From: Photobacterium chitinilyticum
GTDB taxonomy: Bacteria; Pseudomonadota; Gammaproteobacteria; Enterobacterales; Vibrionaceae
Assembly (NCBI RefSeq): GCF_004104355.1
Contig: NZ_RJLM01000001.1
Location: 1,034,711-1,098,710 of the forward strand
DNA length: 64,000 nt
Direction of reading: 5' to 3'
The position numbers were made by a program, and so were the translations under genes. Under the pieces are notes generated by a model. That model searched no databases and was not told the DNA's origin. It was given only the letters and a program-made list of their open reading frames with translations. This document shows, piece by piece, positions 1-9,735 of the stretch (position 1 is the stretch's first letter; each line of letters starts with the position of its first letter).

Positions 1-1040
1 GGCCGATTGATATCGCTATTGCCGTTGTTTGGGTTTCCTATGCCATTGTCTTCTTCGGTACCATGATAAAACGAAACACGTCGCACATTTATGTTGCGAA
101 CTGGTTCTTTGGTGCCTTTATTTTAACGGTAGCTGTCCTTCACATCGTGAACAGCATGGCTATCCCTGTGTCGATGACTAAGTCGTATTCGATTTATTCC
201 GGTGCAGTGGATGCGATGATTCAATGGTGGTACGGACACAACGCAGTAGGTTTCCTACTGACAGCCGGTTTCCTGGGTATGATGTATTACTTCGTACCTA
301 AGCAGGCAGGTCGTCCAGTATTCTCTTACCGCCTGTCTATCGTACACTTTTGGGCATTGGTATCCCTGTATATCTGGGCCGGCCCTCACCACTTGCACTA
401 TACAGCTCTACCTGACTGGACTCAGTCTCTAGGTATGGTGATGTCTCTGATCCTATTTGCTCCGTCTTGGGGTGGTATGATCAACGGTATCATGACGCTG
501 TCGGGTGCATGGCACAAACTTCGCTACGACCCAATCCTACGATTCTTGGTGGTTTCACTGTCTTTCTACGGAATGTCTACCTTTGAAGGCCCGATGATGT
601 CTATTAAGACAGTAAACGCCCTTTCTCACTATACTGACTGGACAATCGGTCACGTTCACTCTGGTGCGTTAGGTTGGGTTGCAATGGTTTCTATCGGTGC
701 GGTTTATCATCTAATTCCTAAGCTATTCGGCCAAGAGCGTATGTTCTCTGTCAAGTTGATCAACGTTCACTTCTGGCTGGCAACCATTGGTACAGTTCTG
801 TACATCGTAGCAATGTGGATTTCTGGTGTAATGCAGGGGTTGATGTGGCGTGCGGTTAACACTGACGGTACATTGACTTACAGCTTCGTGGAATCTCTAC
901 AGGCTTCTTATCCATTCTACTTCGTTCGTTTCTTGGGCGGTGCGGTCTTCCTAACGGGTATGTTCCTAATGGCATACAACGCTTATAAGACAATTTCTGC
1001 GCCAAAAGAAAGCCTAAAAGCAACTGAGCAACCAGCATAA
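1..1040 (+). CDS. ccoN: cbb3-type cytochrome c oxidase subunit I, 5' end missing
   Basis: C-terminal ~345 residues of the catalytic haem-copper subunit that reduces O2 to water in the inner membrane. The open frame runs in from base 3, so the first ATG (63) is internal and the true start lies before the window. Nearly the whole product is hydrophobic helices. His-bearing stretches [13 protein letters not shown] and [12 protein letters not shown] are typical of the haem/CuB ligand helices of CcoN. The stop lies 12 bp before ccoO, in the usual ccoNOQP order, so one operon is likely. Its promoter (usually FNR-controlled) is outside the window. Confidence 0.96.
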   Translation, partial: PIDIAIAVVWVSYAIVFFGTMIKRNTSHIYVANWFFGAFILTVAVLHIVNSMAIPVSMTKSYSIYSGAVDAMIQWWYGHNAVGFLLTAGFLGMMYYFVPKQAGRPVFSYRLSIVHFWALVSLYIWAGPHHLHYTALPDWTQSLGMVMSLILFAPSWGGMINGIMTLSGAWHKLRYDPILRFLVVSLSFYGMSTFEGPMMSIKTVNALSHYTDWTIGHVHSGALGWVAMVSIGAVYHLIPKLFGQERMFSVKLINVHFWLATIGTVLYIVAMWISGVMQGLMWRAVNTDGTLTYSFVESLQASYPFYFVRFLGGAVFLTGMFLMAYNAYKTISAPKESLKATEQPA

Positions 1041-1052
1041 GGAGTTCCGACA

Positions 1053-1664
1053 ATGGCTAATAATCGTCATGAAATTGTAGAAAAAAATGTCGGCCTTCTA
1101 GCGATACTTATCGTTATCGCTATTAGCTTTGGTGCACTGGTAGAAATTACGCCGCTACTGTATCAAGACCAAACTACTGAACCAGTAGAAAATCTTCGCC
1201 CTTACACAGCGTTAGAAATGGAAGGTCGTGACATATACATCCGTGAAGGCTGTAACGTTTGCCACAGCCAGATGGTTCGTCCTTTCCGTTCTGAAACAGA
1301 ACGCTACGGACACTACTCTGTTGCGGGTGAAAGTGTATGGGAACACCCTTTCCTATGGGGTTCAAAGCGTACAGGTCCTGATCTGGCGCGTGTTGGTGAT
1401 CGTTACTCTGACGACTGGCACCGTGTCCATCTTCGTGATCCACGTGCAGTAGTTCCTGAGTCAAATATGCCTGGTTTCCCTTGGTTGGAAGAAAACGTGC
1501 TTGATGGCAAGTTAACCTCCGACAAGCTAGCTGTTTTCCGTGACATCTTTGGAGTTCCATACACCGAAGAACAAGTTGCGAATGCTGGTGAAGAAGTGAA
1601 GGGCAAGACTGAAATGGATGCAATTATTGCTTACCTTCAGTCGCTTGGTCACGCAATGAAATAA
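1053..1664 (+). CDS. ccoO: cbb3-type cytochrome c oxidase subunit II (mono-haem)
   Basis: 203 aa. One N-terminal membrane anchor (about residues 13-35) is followed by a periplasmic c-type cytochrome domain with a single CNVCH haem site (C67-H71). Met residues near NMPGFPW could supply the axial ligand. It passes electrons to CcoN. The start has an AAGGAG ribosome site just upstream, and length and order match the family. It sits 9 bp before ccoQ. Confidence 0.96.
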   Translation: MANNRHEIVEKNVGLLAILIVIAISFGALVEITPLLYQDQTTEPVENLRPYTALEMEGRDIYIREGCNVCHSQMVRPFRSETERYGHYSVAGESVWEHPFLWGSKRTGPDLARVGDRYSDDWHRVHLRDPRAVVPESNMPGFPWLEENVLDGKLTSDKLAVFRDIFGVPYTEEQVANAGEEVKGKTEMDAIIAYLQSLGHAMK

Positions 1665-1673
1665 GGAGGCACC

Positions 1674-1847
1674 ATGGATATTGGAACCATTCATAGCATT
1701 TGGACAGTAATTCTGTTCGCAAGCTTTATTGGTATTGTCCTTTGGGCTTACAGTAAACGCCAAAAATCGCGTTTCGATGAAGCAGCCAACCTTATATTTG
1801 CTGATGAAGAGCAAGATTTGGCAACGCGTGAGAAAGACAGGAGCTAG
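1674..1847 (+). CDS. ccoQ: cbb3-type oxidase small subunit CcoQ
   Basis: 57 aa, beginning MDIGTIHSIWTVILFASFIG. One membrane helix is followed by a short charged cytoplasmic tail (RFDEAANLIFADEE), the CcoQ/FixQ pattern. CcoQ stabilises the assembled oxidase. A strong AAGGAGG ribosome site overlaps the end of ccoO, and the stop is 5 bp before ccoP. Confidence 0.92.
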   Translation: MDIGTIHSIWTVILFASFIGIVLWAYSKRQKSRFDEAANLIFADEEQDLATREKDRS

Positions 1848-1852
1848 GAAGC

Positions 1853-2833
1853 ATGACTACATTTTGGAGTCTATGGATAACAATCATCACGCTTGGCACC
1901 ATTTTTGGTATAGCTACTATCCTCGTCTGGTGTAGCAAAGACAAAATGGGCGTTGAGGAAGGTGAAGACATGGGTCACGAATACGATGGTATTCGTGAAA
2001 TCAACAACCCACTACCGAAATGGTGGTCCTATATGTTTTGGGGCACCATCATCTTCGGCCTTCTGTACTTAGTCTTGTACCCGGGTCTAGGTAACTACAA
2101 AGGTATCTTGGGATGGCAGAGTTCTGACCAAACAGTTCGTTCTGTTGAAGAATCGAAACTGGCTATTGCTAATGCTCAAAAAGAGCAGCGTCTGAACCAG
2201 TACGCTAAAGAGCTAGATGAAGCGCAAGCTAAGTTTGGTGAAACCTTTAAGACATTGGCTTATGACGAGTCAGGTAATGTACTTCGTCCAATCACTGAAA
2301 TCGCCGCAAATTCAGAAGCGATTAAAGTTGGCCAGCGCCTGTTCATCCAAAACTGTGCACAGTGTCATGGTTCGGATGCTCGTGGTCAGCTAGGTTATCC
2401 TAACCTAACTGACAATGCTTGGCTGTATGGTGGTGAAGCTGAAACTATCAAAACAACTATCATGACCGGTCGCCATGGTGTAATGCCAGCTTGGATTGAT
2501 TCACTTGGTAAAGATGGTGTCAAAGAAGTTACTACCTATGTGCTTGGTATGTCTGGACGTAAAGTAAACGCAAAAGATGCTGCTGCTGGTAAGCAACGCT
2601 TCGTTATGTGTGCAGCTTGTCACGGAACAGATGGTAAAGGTAACCCTGCGTTTGGTGCACCCGATCTAACAGATAACACATGGCTATACGGCGGCTCTCG
2701 TCGCGCAGTAGAAGCCACGGTTACTCACGGTCGTCAGGGCGTAATGCCAGCATGGAAAGATATCTTGGGTGAAGAGAAAATTCAGCTAATTTCTGCCTAT
2801 GTCTGGGGTTTGAGCAACAACACTGACAAGTAA
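1853..2833 (+). CDS. ccoP: cbb3-type cytochrome c oxidase subunit III (di-haem)
   Basis: 326 aa. Two N-terminal membrane helices (about 5-27 and 58-78) are followed by a linker and two cytochrome c domains. The haem sites are CAQCH (168-172) and CAACH (253-257), each followed by a matching LTDNAW/LTDNTW repeat and a GVMPAW methionine-ligand motif. It takes electrons from soluble cytochrome c and hands them to CcoO/CcoN. Last gene of the ccoNOQP run; a hairpin follows. Confidence 0.96.
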   Translation: MTTFWSLWITIITLGTIFGIATILVWCSKDKMGVEEGEDMGHEYDGIREINNPLPKWWSYMFWGTIIFGLLYLVLYPGLGNYKGILGWQSSDQTVRSVEESKLAIANAQKEQRLNQYAKELDEAQAKFGETFKTLAYDESGNVLRPITEIAANSEAIKVGQRLFIQNCAQCHGSDARGQLGYPNLTDNAWLYGGEAETIKTTIMTGRHGVMPAWIDSLGKDGVKEVTTYVLGMSGRKVNAKDAAAGKQRFVMCAACHGTDGKGNPAFGAPDLTDNTWLYGGSRRAVEATVTHGRQGVMPAWKDILGEEKIQLISAYVWGLSNNTDK

Positions 2834-2900
2834 TAAGATGGTTAATGCTTGGTTACATATTGATTGAGAAATTAGTAATAAAGACTGAGACATAAAACCT

Positions 2901-2923
2901 AGCCCCTGTTAACTTCAGGGGCT
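2901..2923 (+). terminator. hairpin after ccoNOQP
   Basis: Perfect 8-bp inverted repeat AGCCCCTG / CAGGGGCT with a 7-nt loop, about 70 bp after ccoP. The following bases (CTCTTCATC) are not a clear T-run, so it may attenuate or stabilise the message rather than fully stop it before fixH. Confidence 0.55.
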
Positions 2924-2953
2924 CTCTTCATCAAAGCTTCAAAGGTAATCATT

Positions 2954-3445
2954 ATGCGTAAACCATGGTATAAGCAGTTTTGGCCTTGGTTCGTTTTCGC
3001 CATTCCTGCTATTTCAATAGTGTACAGCCTGACAGCTGTTTACATCTTTTCTCAGAATCAAGTCGACCTTGTAGCAGAAGATTATTACAAGAAAGGCAAG
3101 GCGATTAATTTAGATCTCTCTCGTCTCCGGGTTGCCGATGCACTTAACTTAAAAGCATCTGTCAGCGTCGCCGATACCAATATCGTAGTTAATTTTGATA
3201 AAGGTGATCTTAAGAGCAATCCTAACTTGCGTGTCACTTTTACACACCGCACCCTGGCCAATAAAGACTTTACCCAAATGGTCAGTGCTGATTTAAGCGG
3301 TGCTTATCGTTTCAGCTCTCCAGAGCAGATAGAAGGCCCTTGGTTTGTTGAAGTAGAACCATTTGATGGCGACTGGATGTTACAAGGACGCGTTAACCTA
3401 CCAACATCCGACCCGATTTCGCTGTACGGGCAGATCAAGGAATGA
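2954..3445 (+). CDS. ccoH: FixH family cbb3 oxidase assembly protein
   Basis: 163 aa. N-terminal amphipathic start and one membrane helix (about 9-31), then a periplasmic beta-rich domain ending in a WFVEVEPFDGDWMLQGRV stretch, as in FixH/CcoH. These proteins help put together the cbb3 complex, probably in copper handling with the CcoI ATPase. The stop overlaps the ccoI start by 4 bp (ATGA), indicating translational coupling. The symbol follows family and position. Confidence 0.85.
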   Translation: MRKPWYKQFWPWFVFAIPAISIVYSLTAVYIFSQNQVDLVAEDYYKKGKAINLDLSRLRVADALNLKASVSVADTNIVVNFDKGDLKSNPNLRVTFTHRTLANKDFTQMVSADLSGAYRFSSPEQIEGPWFVEVEPFDGDWMLQGRVNLPTSDPISLYGQIKE

Positions 3446-5835
3446 CAAAAGACTGTTACCATTGCGGCGATCCTGTTCCACAGGGTTGCCAACATCAAGT
3501 TGAAATACTGGGCAAAACTCGTGATATGTGTTGCCCGGGATGTGAAGCGGTCGCACAAACAATCGTTGAAAGCGGCCTCTCCTCCTATTATGAATTCCGA
3601 ACGGCTCCAGCCGAGAAAGCCGACTTAGTCCCTCAGCAACTTCAATCTCTATTGCTCTATGATCACGAAGAAATCCAACAGGAATTTGTTCGTGAATTTG
3701 ATGACAGCAAAGAGGTTTCTCTTTCTCTTGATGGTGTTTCTTGTGCGGCCTGTGCGTGGCTAATTGAAAAACAACTTAAACGTGAAGTCGGTGTTATCTC
3801 CATACGAGTAAACACGACAACTCATCGCGCCCTGCTCACTTGGGATCCAACCAAAGCGAAACTAAGTCACCTTCTTTCAGTGATCCATCAGCTTGGCTAT
3901 AAGGCAGCTCCGTTCGAAGCTGACGCTCAAGAACAGCAATACCATCGAATGATGAAAAACTATCTGTACCGACTCGGTATCGCCGGTATTGCAACAATGC
4001 AGGTTATGATGCTGGCTATAGCACTGTATTTTGAGATTTTTGGCGATCTCGATGCGGAATTTAAAAGCTATCTACGTTGGGTCAGCCTCATTTTTGCCAC
4101 CCCTGTACTGCTCTATTCTGCTCTGCCTTTCTATCTCAATGCGTGGCGTAATCTAAGAGCCCTAACTCTTGGAATGGACGTTCCTGTTTCTATTGCCCTG
4201 CTCTTTGCCTATGTCGCAAGCCTTTATGCAACCGTAATGGACAAAGGCGAAGTTTTCTTCGAGTCAATCTCGATGTTCACCTTCTTCCTTCTTTTAGGGC
4301 GCTTTCTTGAAATGCGAGCACGCCGGCAAGCAGCGGCGGCCAGTGCCAACTTGCTGAAACTGATACCAGCCATGGCCACCCTTGAGGACGGATCTCAAGT
4401 TGCCGCCAAAACCCTAAAAGTCGGCGACGTCATTACAGTTCTGCCAGGTGAAAGCCTCCCTGCCGACGGTAAAGTTATTCTTGGCGAAACAGCAATTGAT
4501 GAATCAATGCTGACCGGAGAGCCGATGCCGGTTCCCCGGACACAGGGTGATTTAGTCTATGCTGGTACAATTAACGGTGACGGGAACGTAACACTACGCG
4601 TCACTAAAGACCGACAAAACTCGCTTATCTCCAATATTGTACGCCTGCAGGACGAGGCCCAATCTTCAAAGCCCAAAGTAGCTGAGGTGGCTGATATCGT
4701 AGCCCGCTACTTCGTTGCCGGCATTTTACTTATTTCTGCCTGTACCTGGTTATACTGGCATCAGCAGCAACCGGGAGATGCTCTCTGGATCACATTGGCT
4801 GTTCTTGTTGCAACCTGTCCTTGTGCACTTTCGCTAGCGACACCAACCGCCCTCACCTGTTCTACATCGAGCCTTGGTCGCCTTGGTATTTTGCTACGCC
4901 GTGGACATGTGTTAGAAACTCTCTGTAAAGTCAATCAGTTGGTTATCGACAAAACAGGTACTCTTACCGAAGGTAATATTCGCCTTGTCGAAACACAGCT
5001 TTTTGGTGAAATGTCTGAAGCCGATGCTTTGGCTTATGCCGCAGAAATGGAACGCTTTGCCAATCATCCGATAGCAAGAGCCTTTAGTGGCTATCGAGAC
5101 AACAGCAAAGCATTTGATGACGTAAAGAATATCATTGGTTGTGGGTTGAAAGGCTCAATAGATAGTAACGAGTGGCGAATAGGTCAGGCTACCTTTGTCC
5201 TTGATAATCACCCTGAAAAACCAGCTCTATTGAAACAATGCGACAACCGTTTTCAGGTATGGCTATCTTGCAATGACCAGCTTATCGCCGGCTTTAGGCT
5301 CGATGATCCAATCCGCGAAGACAGCGAGGAGCTTATTGAACAGTTCCAGGCATCAGGTATCAAGGTCACCATGTTAACCGGAGACCATTCAGCCAGTGCT
5401 CAGATTGTCGCTGATAAGCTAAATGTCGATAACTTAATTGCTGGAGCAACGCCAGAAGGCAAGCTTGAATACCTCCGCAGTCTCGATAGGGACAATGTTG
5501 CCCTTATGATAGGAGACGGTGTCAATGATGCTCCTGTCCTGGCTGGTGCCCACCTTTCTGTTGCAATGGGAGGAGGTACTGATGTTGCCAAATCATCGGC
5601 GGATATGGTATTGCTAGGTGATCAGCTATCACGAATTTTACGTGCTAGAGAGTTAGCGCTAAAGACCAGAAGAATCATTCGAGAAAACTTAGCTTGGGCG
5701 TTAGGCTACAACCTCGTTATCTTACCGCTTGCGGTTGCTGGTTTTGTCGCTCCTTACATTGCAGTCGTAGGAATGTCGGCAAGCTCGATCATTGTTGTTT
5801 CAAATTCTTTAAGGTTATTAAAAGAAAATGGCTAG
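3442..5835 (+). CDS. ccoI: copper-translocating P1B-type ATPase of the cbb3 assembly pathway
   Basis: 797 aa. An N-terminal Cys cluster (CCPGC, 30-34) and a heavy-metal domain (GVSCAAC, C101/C104) precede membrane helices, the CPC metal site (about 459-461), the phosphorylation site DKTGT (D about 503), TGDHS and the GDGVND hinge motif. This is a complete catalytic P-type ATPase. CcoI/FixI exports Cu(I) for the CuB centre of CcoN. It overlaps fixH by 4 bp and ccoS by 8 bp, so the three are one transcription unit. Confidence 0.95.
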   Translation: MTKDCYHCGDPVPQGCQHQVEILGKTRDMCCPGCEAVAQTIVESGLSSYYEFRTAPAEKADLVPQQLQSLLLYDHEEIQQEFVREFDDSKEVSLSLDGVSCAACAWLIEKQLKREVGVISIRVNTTTHRALLTWDPTKAKLSHLLSVIHQLGYKAAPFEADAQEQQYHRMMKNYLYRLGIAGIATMQVMMLAIALYFEIFGDLDAEFKSYLRWVSLIFATPVLLYSALPFYLNAWRNLRALTLGMDVPVSIALLFAYVASLYATVMDKGEVFFESISMFTFFLLLGRFLEMRARRQAAAASANLLKLIPAMATLEDGSQVAAKTLKVGDVITVLPGESLPADGKVILGETAIDESMLTGEPMPVPRTQGDLVYAGTINGDGNVTLRVTKDRQNSLISNIVRLQDEAQSSKPKVAEVADIVARYFVAGILLISACTWLYWHQQQPGDALWITLAVLVATCPCALSLATPTALTCSTSSLGRLGILLRRGHVLETLCKVNQLVIDKTGTLTEGNIRLVETQLFGEMSEADALAYAAEMERFANHPIARAFSGYRDNSKAFDDVKNIIGCGLKGSIDSNEWRIGQATFVLDNHPEKPALLKQCDNRFQVWLSCNDQLIAGFRLDDPIREDSEELIEQFQASGIKVTMLTGDHSASAQIVADKLNVDNLIAGATPEGKLEYLRSLDRDNVALMIGDGVNDAPVLAGAHLSVAMGGGTDVAKSSADMVLLGDQLSRILRARELALKTRRIIRENLAWALGYNLVILPLAVAGFVAPYIAVVGMSASSIIVVSNSLRLLKENG

Positions 5836-6010
5836 TCTTTACTTGTTAATACCAATTGCGATCGTTTTTGTCTGTATCGCTGTGGGCATTTTTCTTTGGG
5901 CCGTCAGAAGTGAACAGTTTGAAGATCTAGAGCGTCAGGGTTATGACATCTTGTTTGACGAGGATGAACCTGGGCAGAATCAAGCTCAAACGAAAAAACC
6001 AAGAGAGTGA
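5828..6010 (+). CDS. ccoS: cbb3-type oxidase assembly protein CcoS
   Basis: 60 aa. One N-terminal membrane helix and a short acidic tail with WAVRSEQFEDLERQGYDILF, the FixS/CcoS signature. Needed for cofactor insertion into the cbb3 oxidase. The start lies inside the end of ccoI (8-bp overlap). Confidence 0.93.
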   Translation: MASLYLLIPIAIVFVCIAVGIFLWAVRSEQFEDLERQGYDILFDEDEPGQNQAQTKKPRE

Positions 6011-6019
6011 AAACGCATC

Positions 6020-6697
6020 GTGAATATCGATTTTTACGCGGCATTTATCATTGGTCTGATGGGGGCTGGTCATTGTCTTGGGATGTGTGGCGGAGTGGCC
6101 GCAGCCCTGACATTGGGGATGCCCGGTCAGCAACAGGCAAAACGGTGGCCTTACCTACTCTGCTATAACACAGGCCGCCTTATCTCGTATGCGATAGCGG
6201 GTGCAATCATCGGCGGTGCCTTTGCCGGTATTGCTTCCTTTGGTGGATATTCGACCGGACTCGTCTCTCTGCGGCTGTTTGCTGCTATCATGATGATTTT
6301 GCTAGCGCTTTATATTGGCCAATGGTGGCAAGGCATAACTAAAATCGAGCGCTTGGGTCAGTCTCTCTGGCGTTTTGTGTCACCTGCAGCAAAATCATTA
6401 CTTCCGCTGAAGTCACCAGTTGCGGCATTACCATTCGGTTTACTCTGGGGGTGGTTACCTTGTGGACTTGTATACTCAACCCTTAGTTGGGCAGCCGTTT
6501 CTGGTAGCGCACTCTCTGGTGCTGCAGTCATGCTTGCCTTCGGCTTAGGTACACTCCCGGCAATGATAGCTGTGGGTTCAATGGCCCAACAGTTGCAAAA
6601 TTTTCTCAGAAACCTCTATTTCAAACGTGCCAGTGCCTTGATGCTATTGCTCTATGGGGTACATACTGGTTATATCGCAATCAAACAAATGTTGTAG
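6020..6697 (+). CDS. TauE/SafE (UreH-like) membrane protein linked to cbb3 assembly
   Basis: 225 aa with about six hydrophobic helices and the motif GAGHCLGMCGG near residue 15, a metal/thiol-type Cys-His motif seen in the family that follows ccoS in many gammaproteobacteria. The start is GTG at 6020, 9 bp after ccoS, with only a weak ribosome site, suggesting coupling to ccoS. Its role is probably in copper or thiol supply to the oxidase; that is inference from position and the Cys motif. The substrate is not known. Confidence 0.8.
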   Translation: MNIDFYAAFIIGLMGAGHCLGMCGGVAAALTLGMPGQQQAKRWPYLLCYNTGRLISYAIAGAIIGGAFAGIASFGGYSTGLVSLRLFAAIMMILLALYIGQWWQGITKIERLGQSLWRFVSPAAKSLLPLKSPVAALPFGLLWGWLPCGLVYSTLSWAAVSGSALSGAAVMLAFGLGTLPAMIAVGSMAQQLQNFLRNLYFKRASALMLLLYGVHTGYIAIKQML

Positions 6698-6740
6698 GCT
6701 TTTTAATACTCGTCATATTGCTTCATAATATGTTAAAATA

Positions 6741-6754
6741 TTGACCTACATCAA
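6741..6754 (+). promoter_or_regulatory. FNR box in front of fnr
   Basis: TTGACCTACATCAA matches the FNR consensus TTGAT-N4-ATCAA with one mismatch. It lies 18 bp before the fnr start codon, a position fitting autorepression of fnr under anaerobiosis. Confidence 0.7.
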
Positions 6755-6771
6755 ATTGGTTAGACAGGCTT

Positions 6772-7527
6772 ATGATTTCAGACAAACTTACAACCAAACG
6801 TATCCAGTCAGGCGGATGTGCAATCCACTGTCAGGATTGCAGTATTAGTCAGTTGTGTATTCCATTTACTTTGAATGAGTCTGAGCTCGATCAGCTAGAT
6901 CAAATTATTGAGCGAAAAAAGCCTATCCAAAAAGGACAAGAGCTTTTTAAAGCGGGTGATGAACTCAAATCACTCTATGCCATTCGTTCTGGCACCATTA
7001 AAAGTTACACCATCACTGAGCAAGGTGATGAGCAAATCACAGCCTTTCATTTGGCGGGAGATTTGGTAGGGTTTGATGCGATCAACGAGATGATGCACCC
7101 AAGCTTTGCTCAATCACTCGAAACTTCAATGGTCTGTGAAATTCCGTTTGAGATTCTTGATGACTTGTCCGGGAAAATGCCAAAACTTCGCCAGCAAATT
7201 ATGCGTTTGATGAGCCATGAAATTAAAGGTGATCAGGAGATGATCCTACTGCTTTCTAAAAAGAACGCAGAAGAACGCCTGGCAGCCTTCCTTTACAATT
7301 TATCGCTTCGTTTCTCGCAACGTGGCTTTTCACCTCGAGAGTTCCGTCTAACAATGACTCGCGGTGATATTGGTAACTATCTAGGTCTGACTGTCGAAAC
7401 TATCAGCCGCCTGTTAGGACGATTCCAAAAATCTGAGATGCTTAGTGTCAAAGGAAAGTATATTACCATCCTTGACCATGAAGAATTGGCTCGTCTTGCT
7501 GGTGTGAGCAGAAACAACGCAACATAA
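6772..7527 (+). CDS. fnr: FNR anaerobic transcriptional regulator
   Basis: 251 aa. The N-terminal cluster Cys residues C16, C20, C23, C29 and the central C122 fall at the same places as in E. coli FNR, which holds an O2-labile [4Fe-4S] cluster on C20, C23, C29 and C122. A cyclic-nucleotide-type sensor domain follows, then a helix-turn-helix with [20 protein letters not shown], whose E-S-R contacts read TTGAT half-sites. The start follows a weak GACAGG site. An FNR box overlaps the promoter. Its usual targets include the ccoNOQP operon upstream. Confidence 0.97.
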   Translation: MISDKLTTKRIQSGGCAIHCQDCSISQLCIPFTLNESELDQLDQIIERKKPIQKGQELFKAGDELKSLYAIRSGTIKSYTITEQGDEQITAFHLAGDLVGFDAINEMMHPSFAQSLETSMVCEIPFEILDDLSGKMPKLRQQIMRLMSHEIKGDQEMILLLSKKNAEERLAAFLYNLSLRFSQRGFSPREFRLTMTRGDIGNYLGLTVETISRLLGRFQKSEMLSVKGKYITILDHEELARLAGVSRNNAT

Positions 7528-7548
7528 GCGTTTTATCTATTGCAAAGA

Positions 7549-7583
7549 AAGTGATACGAGCATGAGCCGTATCACTTTTTTTA
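7549..7583 (+). terminator. rho-independent terminator of fnr
   Basis: AAGTGATACG / CGTATCACTT stem with a 9-nt loop, followed directly by a run of T. It begins 21 bp after the fnr stop. Confidence 0.9.
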
Positions 7584-7753
7584 TATTTACCCCCTTTCTA
7601 AACTCCCCATAACGCCTTCTATACGTTACAGTTAATAGGCCAATCTGATTTATCTATTTGCTTTAAATGGTATTCAGGGCAATAGATAGTATCCTTACTT
7701 AAGGGATCAGAAACTGGTTTTGATGCCAACACGGTTTGTGTAAGGGGGCAATT

Positions 7754-8698
7754 ATGACCAAGTACAATAATATTCTCGTTGTTGCCGATCCGGCTCAGGA
7801 TCACCAGCCAGCATTGTCTCGCGCTGTCGATCTCGCCAAAAGATCGCAAGAAGTAAAAATCACCCTATTTTTAGCCATCTACGATTTCTCTTATGAAATG
7901 ACATCAATGCTCTCTTCCGACGAACGGCTAGCCATGCGTAAAGGTGTGGTGATACAGAGAGAAGAATGGCTAAAAGATATCACACGTCAATATGTTGATG
8001 ATGGCTTTAACATTGACATCACCGTGGTGTGGCATAACAGGCCTTATGAAGCCATCATTGCAGAAGTGTTCAGTAACCATCATGATCTTCTGATCAAAGC
8101 AACTCATGATCACGTCAAGCTTGGCTCTGTTATTTTCACGCCAACTGATTGGCATTTATTGCGTAAATGCCCGTGCCCAGTTCTAATGGTCAAAGAACAC
8201 AGCTGGCCAGAAAACGGAAAGGTTATTGCCAGTGTTAATCTAGCAGCCGACAGCGAAACTCACGAGCAGCTTAACGATGCGATCGTGTCTGAAGCAATAA
8301 CAATCGCAGAATTACTCGGGGCTGAAGTTAATTTGGTGAATGCCTACCCAGCTACACCCGTCAATATTACGATTGAACTTCCTGAGTTTGATCCTGCTTC
8401 ATACAGCGACGCAGTTCGGGGCCATCACCTCACATCAATGAAAGCGCTGCGCCACAAGCATGGGCTACCTGAAGAACAGACGCATGTTATAGAAGGCCTA
8501 CCAGAAGATGTGATCCCAAAAGTAGCGGAAGATCTTGATGCTGAGCTCGTTATTTTAGGAACAACTGGCCGTACCGGACTCTCTGCCGTATTTATTGGTA
8601 ACACCGCCGAGCATACCATTGATAGCTTAAACTGTGACTTATTGGCCCTCAAGCCTGAAGGCTATGTTAGCCCGCTAAGTCCTCACCCTGAGAACTAA
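7754..8698 (+). CDS. uspE: universal stress protein E, tandem Usp domains
   Basis: 314 aa from ATG 7754, preferred over an upstream in-frame start because a strong AAGGGGG site sits 5 bp before it. Two Usp domains: the first begins YNNILVVADP, the second ends with the nucleotide-binding type motif GTTGRTGLSAVFIGNTAE. UspE proteins act in stress survival and motility/adhesion in E. coli. Placement just after fnr is the common arrangement in Vibrionaceae. Confidence 0.93.
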   Translation: MTKYNNILVVADPAQDHQPALSRAVDLAKRSQEVKITLFLAIYDFSYEMTSMLSSDERLAMRKGVVIQREEWLKDITRQYVDDGFNIDITVVWHNRPYEAIIAEVFSNHHDLLIKATHDHVKLGSVIFTPTDWHLLRKCPCPVLMVKEHSWPENGKVIASVNLAADSETHEQLNDAIVSEAITIAELLGAEVNLVNAYPATPVNITIELPEFDPASYSDAVRGHHLTSMKALRHKHGLPEEQTHVIEGLPEDVIPKVAEDLDAELVILGTTGRTGLSAVFIGNTAEHTIDSLNCDLLALKPEGYVSPLSPHPEN

Positions 8699-8719
8699 CC
8701 GTACAAAGACCAAACAGCC

Positions 8720-8741
8720 CAGCCTCCTCGGAGGCTGTTTT
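8720..8741 (+). terminator. rho-independent terminator of uspE
   Basis: CAGCCTCC / GGAGGCTG perfect stem with a tiny loop followed by TTTTCTCTT, 21 bp after the uspE stop. Confidence 0.9.
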
Positions 8742-8901
8742 CTCTTATGTCCGAATGCCAGGCTTCGCATCTTCAGAACATCGTTCGTCATGAACTTGAT
8801 ATCCTCTTCCCATTAACCTCTTCAAATATTGATATGCATCTAGTTTGCATGTCGTTGCTGTGATATAGAATAAATCGATGGTCGTTATTCACAGAGGGAT
8901 T

Positions 8902-9699
8902 ATGAAGATATCAATCATTCAGACGGATGTAAGTTATAAGAACAAACATGAGAACATCAACCGTGTTACCGATTTACTCGCAACAGCAAAGTTAATCGGT
9001 GACGTTGTGTTGTTACCGGAGCTGTTTTCTACCGGCTATATATTCAACGAAGCCAGTGAAATACATGAACTCTCTGAAAATTATGGTGATAGTGAAACTA
9101 TTGAGTCATTACACCTTTTAGCAAAGAAATATAACACTCTAATCGTTGCAGGTGTTGCTGAGAGTATCGGCGGCGAATATTTCAATACTGTCGCAGTCGT
9201 TGATGGCAACGGACTGAAGACGAAGTATAGAAAAATCAGCCAGACAACGATAGATAAGCAGTATTTCTCACGCGGCCAAGAACTTATCACTTTTGAGCAT
9301 CAAGGCATTACATTTGGTATCGCGATATGTTTCGATCTTTGGTTTCCTGAGATTACCCGAAAATACTCAGAATTAGGCGTTGATGTCTTACTCCACCCTT
9401 CAAATTTTGGTGGTGAGCAAAGTCTCCAAATTTCACGGGCCCGGGCTATCGAAAATAGTATGTATGTCGTGACATGCAATCGAGTTGGAGCAGACATAAC
9501 GAAAACCTTGACCGGTAAATATCGAGGATGTAGTCAAGTTTGCTCACCAAGCGGAAATTATCTGCTCCGGTTAGGTGACGAGCATACACTTGCAACAATA
9601 GAAATTGATGTTGACGTTACAAGCCAAAAACAGGTCATTGAAGTATCTTTGCGCGAAGAACGCAGTGTTATCTCAAACCTGATTAATCACACGGTTTAA
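8902..9699 (+). CDS. carbon-nitrogen hydrolase (nitrilase superfamily)
   Basis: 265 aa. The complete Glu-Lys-Cys triad is visible: E40 (LLPELFSTGY), K111 (KYRKISQ) and C143 (AICFDLWFPE). Family members cleave amides or nitriles of small molecules; the substrate cannot be read from the sequence. ATG 8902 is chosen over an in-frame start at 8878 because AGAGGGA lies 6-12 bp before it. The next gene, a methyltransferase, begins 36 bp downstream, so the two are probably co-transcribed. They belong to an accessory group lying between uspE and ttcA. Confidence 0.85.
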   Translation: MKISIIQTDVSYKNKHENINRVTDLLATAKLIGDVVLLPELFSTGYIFNEASEIHELSENYGDSETIESLHLLAKKYNTLIVAGVAESIGGEYFNTVAVVDGNGLKTKYRKISQTTIDKQYFSRGQELITFEHQGITFGIAICFDLWFPEITRKYSELGVDVLLHPSNFGGEQSLQISRARAIENSMYVVTCNRVGADITKTLTGKYRGCSQVCSPSGNYLLRLGDEHTLATIEIDVDVTSQKQVIEVSLREERSVISNLINHTV

Positions 9700-9735
9700 T
9701 TTCGAAAGCCAACACACTAACAAGGAGATCGACTC